Assembly: GCA_016125255.1 (NCBI GenBank)
Contig: WGMD01000005.1
Coordinates: 1 to 64,000 of the forward strand
Direction of reading: 5' to 3'
DNA: 64,000 nt
DNA from: Planctomycetota bacterium
Lineage (GTDB): Bacteria > Planctomycetota > Phycisphaerae > Phycisphaerales > Zrk34
Shown in pieces: positions 26,245-32,719 of this stretch. The notes below the pieces were generated by a model that saw nothing but the letters and a program-made list of their open reading frames with translations, had not been told where the DNA came from and ran no database searches. A program made the position numbers and the translations under genes. Each line of letters begins with the position of its first letter. Positions within the stretch are counted from its first letter, which is position 1.

Positions 26245-26273
26245 ACTATATTAACTATTTTGACATCGGTCAA
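26245..26273 (-). promoter_or_regulatory. Near-consensus sigma-70 promoter of the HTH-receiver gene
   Basis: On the minus strand TTGACC (26268-26273) and TATAGT (26245-26250) are spaced by exactly 17 bases within AT-rich sequence that stands out from the GC-rich surroundings. The start of transcription would be near 26238, giving a leader of about 60 bases. Confidence 0.75.
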
Positions 26274-26358
26274 TCCCATCGCGCCCTTTAAGGCGCGGGC
26301 GGGTGACGGGTCAAAGACGAAGTATGAATTGCGCGGACTACGTGGAATTAACCATCGA

Positions 26359-26388
26359 TTGGACACACAGATGTATCGATGGTATAAA
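26359..26388 (+). promoter_or_regulatory. Promoter of a candidate small RNA
   Basis: TTGGAC (26359-26364), 18-base spacer, TATAAA (26383-26388). No protein gene on the plus strand follows before a strong intrinsic terminator about 70 bases on. Confidence 0.5.
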
Positions 26389-26394
26389 AATGTT

Positions 26395-26462
26395 GTTAAG
26401 CCCATACCCCTCGACCCCGGAGGGCGGTTGGGTCGCAGTTCCTGCGATCCGCCGCCTTTTTT
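26395..26462 (+). ncRNA. Candidate small RNA ending in an intrinsic terminator
   Basis: Predicted transcript of about 68 bases running from the promoter at 26359-26388 to a terminator. It has a ~28-base single-stranded 5' part (TTAAGCCCATACCCCTCG) followed by the terminator hairpin. No reading frame with a start and ribosome-binding site fits inside. The gap 26179-26554 contains this unit, the divergent regulator promoter and the terminator of the DUF1080 gene, and no protein gene. Confidence 0.45.
26423..26462 (+). terminator. Intrinsic terminator (plus strand)
   Basis: GGCGGTTGGGTCGCAG pairs with CTGCGATCCGCCGCC around a TTC loop (about 14 pairs plus one bulged T) and is followed directly by six T (26457-26462). 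The nearest upstream plus-strand protein gene is topA, 5 kb away, so it does not serve a known gene. Confidence 0.8.
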
Positions 26463-26501
26463 ATTGGGCGGAGCATCAGGTCGCCCTCGGGTTCAACCAT
26501 G

Positions 26502-26527
26502 AAAAAACCCGCCGGCAGCGGCGGGTT
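26502..26527 (-). terminator. Intrinsic terminator of the ThuA-DUF1080 gene
   Basis: On the minus strand AACCCGCCGCTGCCGGCGGG is a hairpin (CCCGCCG/CGGCGGG) followed by a run of six T, 28 bases beyond the stop codon of the gene at 26555-28024. Confidence 0.85.
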
Positions 26528-26554
26528 GAATCGACGGATGATGTCCCGAAGCCA

Positions 26555-28024
26555 TCAGGGCAGCGGCTTGATCGTCACGTTGCGGTACGACACCGCGTGG
26601 CCGTGGTCCTGGTATCCAATATGTCCGGTGCGCGGCAGGTCCTTCAGCGCGGTGTTGAACTTGTTGTCGCTGCCATCGGGGTTCTTGTGCGCCGTCGCCC
26701 ATTCATCGAGATTCACTTCCAGAATCTTCTGCCCGTTGGCCGTCACCGTCACGATCGGCCCCTTGGCCCTGATGACCATCGTGTTCCATTCGCCCGGCTG
26801 CTTCACCACGTTCGCCGTCGGCGCCATCGCATCATAGAGCGCGCCGAAGTCGTGCTTGTCCGCATGATCCTTGCCGAACGAGTCGAGCACCTGGATTTCG
26901 AAGCCGTGCTGCACGGGGTCTTTCGGATCGGTGCGGAAGAACACGCCGCTGTTGCAGCCCTTGGTGGTCATCACTTCAAGCGACAGTTCGAAGTCGCCGT
27001 ATGTGTCCTTCGTCCAGAGATATCCGCCGTTGGGCTGGAGCGACATTTCGCCGTTCTCGAATTTCCATCCGCCTTCCTTAAAGTCCCACTTTCCCGGATC
27101 GCCCATGTCGATCGCCGCCGCCTTCGTCTCCGCACGCGGCGAAGCATCGGCCTTCAGATCGCCCAGCGCCCATTGAATCCCGTCCAGATAGAACGCCATG
27201 ATCGTCGGGTTCCACCAGATTTCCTCCCGGTGCCCGAGCGACGAATAGAACACGCGCCCTTCGCCGTACGACTTGGCCCACGCGATGGCGAAGTCGCCGT
27301 CGTGCCGGGCGATGCCGCCCTTGTTCATGTTCGTACGCGATGTGTCCATCGACAGCAGCACGCGCCGATCGCTGCGCGTGTATTCGTTGCCGAACTGATA
27401 GATCTCATCGGTGATGTCGAAGCCGGTCGCGCCGCTGAACGCCCGGCTCAAGGGATGCCCCGGCTCCTCGATGGTGACGCCGATCTTCTCGTGCCACGGA
27501 TGCCCGTGAAACAATCCGCCGATCATCTTCGTGAACTCGGGCCACTGGCTGTTGGCGTCCGTCGCGGAGTGAAACCCGACAAGCCCCTTCCCGCCCGACA
27601 CGAAATCGAGGAGACTCTTTTTCAGTAGCGCCTCCGCCGCATCCTTGTCGGCCGCGCCCAGCTTTTTTACATCCTCATCCGTCGGCTTGATCCACTGCCC
27701 CGTCGTGTTGCACAGCGCCACCGCATCGAACTGCGCCAGCGAATCGGGCGCGAACAGGGACAGATCATCACTGATGACCGTCTCGAAAGCGCCGGTCTTC
27801 TTGCCCATCTCGGCGATGGCCGCCGCCGTGTAGGGAATCGACGCATGCTTGTAGCCGGTCGCGCGCGTGAAGGCGAGCACCCGGCGCGGTTTGACGGGTT
27901 TGGCGCTCGCCGCAGCCGGCGCCGCCGCTTCAATCTTCGCCGCATCCTCCGGCTTGACCTGCGCGAACGCCAGCGAGGTGATGCACAACAAAACGCAAAC
28001 GGCAAATTGACGGACGCGGTTCAT
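26555..28024 (-). CDS. Exported ThuA domain-DUF1080 (3-keto-disaccharide hydrolase) fusion
   Basis: A 489-residue secreted protein. Signal peptide (VRQFAVCVLLCITSLAFAQ); ThuA-like glutamine-amidotransferase-fold domain (~45-285) with VLAFTRATGYKHASIP, LVGFHSATDANSQWPEF, GGLFHGHPWHEKI and RVFYSSLGHREEIWWNP; then a DUF1080/3-keto-disaccharide hydrolase domain (~310-489) with a concanavalin-like pattern (YGDFELSLEVMTTKGCNSGVFFR, EIQVLDSFGKDH, GEWNTMVIRAKG, ISYRNV-like SYRNVTIKPLP). Such proteins are abundant in planctomycetes and connected with sugar breakdown through 3-keto intermediates. ATG 28024 was chosen for GGAG and the signal peptide. Confidence 0.88.
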   Translation of the reverse strand: MNRVRQFAVCVLLCITSLAFAQVKPEDAAKIEAAAPAAASAKPVKPRRVLAFTRATGYKHASIPYTAAAIAEMGKKTGAFETVISDDLSLFAPDSLAQFDAVALCNTTGQWIKPTDEDVKKLGAADKDAAEALLKKSLLDFVSGGKGLVGFHSATDANSQWPEFTKMIGGLFHGHPWHEKIGVTIEEPGHPLSRAFSGATGFDITDEIYQFGNEYTRSDRRVLLSMDTSRTNMNKGGIARHDGDFAIAWAKSYGEGRVFYSSLGHREEIWWNPTIMAFYLDGIQWALGDLKADASPRAETKAAAIDMGDPGKWDFKEGGWKFENGEMSLQPNGGYLWTKDTYGDFELSLEVMTTKGCNSGVFFRTDPKDPVQHGFEIQVLDSFGKDHADKHDFGALYDAMAPTANVVKQPGEWNTMVIRAKGPIVTVTANGQKILEVNLDEWATAHKNPDGSDNKFNTALKDLPRTGHIGYQDHGHAVSYRNVTIKPLP

Positions 28025-28040
28025 GGCGGGCTCCGTGAAG

Positions 28041-28158
28041 AGAATGTCCAATGTCCGAGCACCAATGACCAAGGGAATGTTCAAAAAGCCAATGTCAAAA
28101 TGAAAGGCAGCATGCCGTTCCTTCATTGGTCATCGGGGTTTGGTCATTGGTCATTCCT
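28041..28158. repeat. Inverted repeat of AATGACCAATG units
   Basis: The left part (28041-28078) has GAATGTCCAATGTCCGAGCA and CCAATGACCAAGGGAATG; the right part (28124-28158) holds the complement (CATTGGTCATCGGGG, TTTGGTCATTGGTCATTCC). It fills the gap between the two DUF1080 genes and would form an imperfect hairpin in their common transcript. Confidence 0.75.
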
Positions 28159-28162
28159 TTGA

Positions 28163-29512
28163 TTAATTAATCGGCTTGATGTTCACATTGCGGAACTGCA
28201 CCGGGTCGTTGTGACCGGCGAAGCCGAAGTGTCCGCTCAGGCGGTCGCGGCCCTTGAACTTGTCGATGGGGTAGTGCATCTTCGCCGGGTCGGCCTTGTC
28301 CAGATCGGTGTCGAGGATGATGAAACCGTTGAGCTCGACGGTGATGTGATGACCTTTGACGGTGACGGTCTGGTAGTTCCATTCGCCGACGGGTCGCTGG
28401 TAGCCCTGCAGCGCGGCGACCTGCGAGTAGGCCGAGCCGTGGAACTGGGCGGGGTGCAGATCCTTGTACTGCGGGGCGGTGTTGTCGAGCACCTGCAGTT
28501 CGCACATGCCCACATAAGCCGTGTCGCCCTGTCCGGGGTAACGGATGGCCAGCCCGTTGTTGCCGCCGGGGGGCAGGAGGAATTCGAGCGTGGCGACGAA
28601 ATCGCCGTATTCCTTGTCGGTGTAGATGGTGCCGCCCTTGCCGGGTTTGCACATGAGCGTGCCCTGCTCGGTGACCTGGTAGTTATCGACGGGGCCTTTG
28701 AGGCCGGTCATGTCTTTGCCGTTGAACACGGGTTCGAACCCGCCGTCTTTCTCAGCCATGTCGCGCAGGAACTTGTTGGCTTCTTCCGCGGGGATTTCAC
28801 GCAGGAAGACGTTGCGCCAGCGGATTTCCCCGCCGTGGGTCTGAAGCTGGATCGGGCCGTACATCGGCACGGGCAGATACCCGTCGGTCAGGTCCTTGCC
28901 CTTGCTGTAGTAGTTATGGAACGGGGCCTTGTCGACGACGAGCTGATCGTTGAGCCAGACGCTCACGTAGTCACCGACCATGAGAATGCGCAGATGATTC
29001 CACTCGCCGAAGGGTTTGTCGGCGAGGACGGAGGGATTCTTGCCGGGCCAGCTCGGCGGATTGTTCCACAGGCCGCCGGACCCCTTGTCCGCGCCGAGGT
29101 TCCACTTGCCGCCTTCCTTGGTGTAGTCCCAGATCTGCACCTGCGGCACGCCGCGCAGATACACGCCCGAGTCGGCCTGTGCGACGGTCTTGTAGTCGAC
29201 GAGCAGTTCGAAGTCGCCGTAGTTCTTGTCGGTGGTCAGGTACAGGCCGTGCCCGTCATTGACCAGTTCGCCGTTGTCAACGGACCAGTGGGCCTTGATG
29301 TCGGCCTGGCTCTTTTCCTTTTTCTCCGCCAGTTTCTCGGGCGGGAGGGACAGGTAGCCGCGCGGGTCTTCGGTCGTTGCGCCCCACCAGCCGTCCAGGT
29401 CCTTGCCGTTGAACAGCGCGGTGAAACCAGCCGGCGGCTGATTGTCCGCCGCGTGCAGCGGGGCCAGGCATGAAAGCAGAATCACACCGCAGAACCAGAT
29501 CGCATTTTTCAT
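28163..29512 (-). CDS. Exported protein with two DUF1080 domains
   Basis: A 449-residue secreted protein: signal peptide (AIWFCGVILLSCLAPLHAAD) then two 3-keto-disaccharide-hydrolase/DUF1080 domains. The first (~27-235) has GFTALFNGKDLDGWWG, YGDFELLVDYKTVAQADSGVYLRG, QIWDYTKEGGKWN and GEIRWRNVFLREIP. The second (~255-449) has GFEPVFNGKDMTGLKG, YGDFVATLEFLLPPGGNNGLAIRYPG, ELQVLDNTAPQYKDL and HFGFAGHNDPVQFRNVNIKPI. Both contain the expected FNGKDL start and the FRNV end. Start at 29512 fits GGAG and the signal peptide. Next to the ThuA-DUF1080 gene on the same strand. Confidence 0.9.
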   Translation of the reverse strand: MKNAIWFCGVILLSCLAPLHAADNQPPAGFTALFNGKDLDGWWGATTEDPRGYLSLPPEKLAEKKEKSQADIKAHWSVDNGELVNDGHGLYLTTDKNYGDFELLVDYKTVAQADSGVYLRGVPQVQIWDYTKEGGKWNLGADKGSGGLWNNPPSWPGKNPSVLADKPFGEWNHLRILMVGDYVSVWLNDQLVVDKAPFHNYYSKGKDLTDGYLPVPMYGPIQLQTHGGEIRWRNVFLREIPAEEANKFLRDMAEKDGGFEPVFNGKDMTGLKGPVDNYQVTEQGTLMCKPGKGGTIYTDKEYGDFVATLEFLLPPGGNNGLAIRYPGQGDTAYVGMCELQVLDNTAPQYKDLHPAQFHGSAYSQVAALQGYQRPVGEWNYQTVTVKGHHITVELNGFIILDTDLDKADPAKMHYPIDKFKGRDRLSGHFGFAGHNDPVQFRNVNIKPIN

Positions 29513-29608
29513 GATGAACTCCAGGGAGCTAGAGAGATCGCAGGCGGGATGGTCATTGTACAACGGCAATCAGGCGCCCGCCATTGCGGCGGACCGAGGC
29601 GGGTGGAC

Positions 29609-31189
29609 TTATGTCCCCCCGCCTTGTTGCAGCGCGATGAACGCCTCCCAAAGGTCCTTGCGGATGTAGAGCGTCAGCACCACGCCCCGGCGGAGGCCGA
29701 AGAATTCGTGATGATGCGTCATCTCCAGCACCGGCTCCAGCACGCCGTCGATCCGCGGCCCGGCGATGACCAGGGGGGCCGACGCCAATTCCCCCGGCTC
29801 GCCCGGCGCCGCCGCGAAATACCCCACCTTCGCAAACCCGTGCAGATAAAACGGCAGCGGCCAGTAGTTGCCCTCATCGTAAAGCCGAATCGGCAGGTCG
29901 CGCTGCTCCTTCGTGAGTGCGGCGATCTGCCGGCAGCGCTCCGCGAGTCGGCGCACATCGCGACCGGGATGCGCATAGACCCAGGGATTGCGCGCATCCG
30001 TGTGGAACCGGAAGTTCGTCGCATACGCCTGCTGCGCAAGCTGACCGAAACCGGCTCCGAGCGCGAGGACGATGATCACGCGCAGCGGCAACATCCGCAG
30101 CTTCCGCACGATGACGACGGCCGCGATGCCGCCGAGCACCATCATGCCGTGATAAAAACCGAGCAGACACCACGGCGTCTTGTACGGAATCGCCGAGTAC
30201 ATCAGCGCCAGCATCAGCGTGTACACCGCCACGAACCGCGCCCGCGGCCGGTGCTCGATGCTCAAGCCCCACCCGGCGAAAGCAATGACCCATCCCGCCA
30301 GCGACAGCACGACGATGAACGCTTCGCTCCACCACGGACCCGCCGCGGGGTGATGCCAGATCAATAGATCAAAGTACCAGTGCCACGGATGATTGTGCAC
30401 CGCCTCGCCGCCGCCGCCGCCGACCTGACCGGACCCGATCGACAGCCACGAAAAATACGTGCGGACCGAATCGAGCGGACCGGCCATGTTCGTGAAGAAC
30501 GAGGAAAAGAGCGTCACCGACACGATCATCGCCGCGGCGACCGCCGCGCCGAGGTGCGCCGGTTTCCACGCGGCGGGGTGGTACGGATCGCGCTTGGAAA
30601 AGTGCGTGGCAATACCGGCGACGATCATGGCGATCCATACCAGCAGGCAGGTCTCTTTGGTGGCGTGCATGAGTCCGACGCTGACGCCGCAGGCGATGGC
30701 CCATGCGAATCGCGGCTCGCGCAGATATCGCCAGGCCGTGAAGATCGCGGAGGCGGAAAAGAGCACGAGGAGCATTTCATGAATGTAGTAGCGGCTGTAG
30801 AAGCTCATCGCGGGGCTGATCGCGCAGGCGAGGGCGGCGATGATGGCGGGCCAGAACCCCAGGCCGCGCGCGGCGAAGAGCGTGATGACGACCAGGAGCG
30901 ATCCGGCCACGGCGGACACGACGCGGAAGAACGCCTCATCCGTCTGCGCGAACGATTTCGCCGGACTGATCCATGCGAAGGGCAACGTCGCGTACGGCAG
31001 CGCCGGGCCGTGAAATTCATGCGGGTCGTAGACGTAGCGTCCGTCCCGCCAGAGCGCGGCGAATTTGACGGCGTTGACCGCCTCGTCGCCGTGCATCGGG
31101 CGGGCGTCCAGATCGGGGAAGCGCAAAAAAACCGCCGCGAAGATGACGGCAATCATCGCGGCGGAAGTGATCAGGCGTGTGGTCATCAC
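29609..31189 (-). CDS. Agl23/TIGR03663-like GT-C membrane protein
   Basis: A 526-residue polytopic protein with about ten hydrophobic segments. The N-terminal loop after the first segment has RFPDLDARPMHGDEAVNAVKF; the HGDEA acidic pair (Asp35, Glu36) is the hallmark of the TIGR03663/Agl23 group of GT-C-fold proteins (related to protein mannosyltransferases). Further HEFHGPALPY and RYYIHEMLLVLFS match this family. Likely a lipid-linked sugar transferase in the inner membrane. It follows the electron-transfer gene set with a 44-base gap containing a TTTAGCG palindrome. Confidence 0.8.
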   Translation of the reverse strand: MMTTRLITSAAMIAVIFAAVFLRFPDLDARPMHGDEAVNAVKFAALWRDGRYVYDPHEFHGPALPYATLPFAWISPAKSFAQTDEAFFRVVSAVAGSLLVVITLFAARGLGFWPAIIAALACAISPAMSFYSRYYIHEMLLVLFSASAIFTAWRYLREPRFAWAIACGVSVGLMHATKETCLLVWIAMIVAGIATHFSKRDPYHPAAWKPAHLGAAVAAAMIVSVTLFSSFFTNMAGPLDSVRTYFSWLSIGSGQVGGGGGEAVHNHPWHWYFDLLIWHHPAAGPWWSEAFIVVLSLAGWVIAFAGWGLSIEHRPRARFVAVYTLMLALMYSAIPYKTPWCLLGFYHGMMVLGGIAAVVIVRKLRMLPLRVIIVLALGAGFGQLAQQAYATNFRFHTDARNPWVYAHPGRDVRRLAERCRQIAALTKEQRDLPIRLYDEGNYWPLPFYLHGFAKVGYFAAAPGEPGELASAPLVIAGPRIDGVLEPVLEMTHHHEFFGLRRGVVLTLYIRKDLWEAFIALQQGGGT

Positions 31190-31203
31190 GCGTTCATTCT
31201 ACG

Positions 31204-31232
31204 GGAAACAGGCCGCAAGCGACCCCGCTAAA
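31204..31232. repeat. TTTAGCG/GCCGC dispersed palindrome
   Basis: GGAAACAGGCCGCAAGCGAC followed by CCCGCTAAA; 27 of 29 bases match the copy at 61726-61755, 30 kb away. The core GGCCGC-AAGCGACC is partly palindromic. Confidence 0.8.
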
Positions 31233-31233
31233 T

Positions 31234-32082
31234 TCACTGGGGCTTGCGGGCGAAGACTTCGACTTCCGCGTAGTGGTTCTGATCGTCGGCGGTCGAGCCG
31301 TTGGACCAGAGACGCACATAGCGGGCGACCTTGCCGTCGACGGGGGCCAGTTCGCCTTCGAAGTTCTCGAAGTATTCGTAGTTCTTGCCCACGCCGAAGC
31401 CGGAGGAGTTGTCGTTGTCGTTGTTGAAGACGGTCGTGACGTCTTTCTCGAACTTGGGATCATCGCTGACCTGCACGACGACATCGCGATACACGCGGGG
31501 GTCGAGGTGGTTATGCCAGAAGAGGATCGCGTAGATCTGGTAATCCTCGCCCAAGTCGATCTGGACCCACTGCTTGCCCGGCGCCAGCTCGACGTATCGG
31601 CCGTCGAGCGCTTCCTTGTCGCCGTCGGTGACGAGGTCGAGACTGCCGATGATGGGGTTGGCGTCGGAGCTGGTGACGGGCTTATTGAGCGCGACGTTGG
31701 TCAGACCCTTGGGGGCCATGAACGGTTCGCGCGGCTTGCCGTGGCGCTTGCGGTCGATGTTCACGCCCTCGGGAATCTCCTTGGGCGTCCCGGCGAAGAC
31801 GGGATTGGGCAGCTCGATCTCGAGCTCGGCCAGCTCTTCCTTGCCCGCGGGCTTGGGGGCCTCGGCGGCGGGCGCGGGGGTTTCGGACTTGGGGGCCTCG
31901 GCGGCATGTTCATGCTCGGTCGCCGTCGGCGCCTGCGCATGCTCGTCGCCGTGTTCGGCCGGCATGGGCTTGGTGTTGACGGTCATGACCAGCACGACCG
32001 CCGCGATGACGATCAGCACGCCGATGCCGATCGCCACAGCCGGTCCGCCGCCGCCGCCGGGATTGCCTTGTTCATTGCTCAT
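31234..32082 (-). CDS. Membrane-anchored discoidin (F5/8 C)-like protein
   Basis: A 282-residue protein: short Gly-rich cytoplasmic start, one transmembrane helix (AVAIGIGVLIVIAAVVLVMTV, ~15-35), a His/Glu/Ala/Pro-rich extracytoplasmic linker (~40-85, including EHGDEHAQAPTATEHEHAAE), then a C-terminal domain (~128-280) with NVALNKPVTSSDANPIIGSLDLVTDGD, KQWVQIDLGEDYQIYAILFW and ARYVRLWSNGS, a discoidin/F5-8 type C beta-sandwich that often binds sugars. The His-rich linker might bind metal. Third gene of the cytochrome set (52-base gap), implying a partner of the cytochromes at the membrane surface. Confidence 0.75.
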   Translation of the reverse strand: MSNEQGNPGGGGGPAVAIGIGVLIVIAAVVLVMTVNTKPMPAEHGDEHAQAPTATEHEHAAEAPKSETPAPAAEAPKPAGKEELAELEIELPNPVFAGTPKEIPEGVNIDRKRHGKPREPFMAPKGLTNVALNKPVTSSDANPIIGSLDLVTDGDKEALDGRYVELAPGKQWVQIDLGEDYQIYAILFWHNHLDPRVYRDVVVQVSDDPKFEKDVTTVFNNDNDNSSGFGVGKNYEYFENFEGELAPVDGKVARYVRLWSNGSTADDQNHYAEVEVFARKPQ

Positions 32083-32134
32083 AAGTCGATACCTTTCATC
32101 TGTGCGTCGAAATAACCGCGGTTTTGCGTGGGAA

Positions 32135-32710
32135 TTACCGGAGGCCCAGTCGGCCCAGAATCACAGAGTATACGTGAATCACCGCCACCGCGACAAGTGC
32201 CAGACCGGCGTAGCGATGGATGGCGATCATGCGTTCGATGTCGTGCGTGCCGAGGAGGGGGAGCATGTTGATGAGCATCGTGGCGAGCACGACGAAGCCG
32301 GCGATGAGCATCAGCCAGAAGGTCAGCTTGGTGAGGCAGGAGAAGCGCGCCGGTTTCGTCGGCGTCGCCTCGCTCGAGTCACATTTGGAGCCGGTGCAGC
32401 ACTCGCTTCGTGCCGCGCCGCCCCAGGTCAGCGCGATCAGCGCGAAGGCGACGACGAACGCCCCCGCCGCCATCAGGTGCAGCCACAGCGCCCAACCGCC
32501 CATGAATCCGACGGTCAGCACCGTGTAGAACGACGTGGCCGCGAGCACGAGGATGGTGACCATCAGCGCCAGGTACAAGAGCCGCTCCCACCAGTTCCAC
32601 CGCGGCCGACGACCCAGCGACTTGCCGCGCTGCGCCAGCGCCACGAACAGATGCAGCACGAGGAAGACGGCGACGGCGATGAGCGTGTAGGTGATGGTTT
32701 GAGCGTACAT
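32135..32710 (-). CDS. b-type cytochrome-like membrane protein
   Basis: A 191-residue protein with five hydrophobic helices. Histidines lie inside or at the end of helices at positions 20 (VLHLFVALA), 78 (LWLHLMAAG), 165 (AIHRYAGLA) and 179 (VIHVYSVIL), the arrangement expected for two b haems in cytochrome b561/NrfD-like quinol subunits. The loop between helices 3 and 4 carries a Cys cluster (ECCTGSKC, plus Cys125). It begins ten bases after the seven-haem cytochrome gene stop. Probable role: membrane quinol oxidation feeding that cytochrome. Function inferred from topology and neighbours. Confidence 0.65.
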   Translation of the reverse strand: MYAQTITYTLIAVAVFLVLHLFVALAQRGKSLGRRPRWNWWERLLYLALMVTILVLAATSFYTVLTVGFMGGWALWLHLMAAGAFVVAFALIALTWGGAARSECCTGSKCDSSEATPTKPARFSCLTKLTFWLMLIAGFVVLATMLINMLPLLGTHDIERMIAIHRYAGLALVAVAVIHVYSVILGRLGLR

Positions 32711-32719
32711 GCGGCGACC

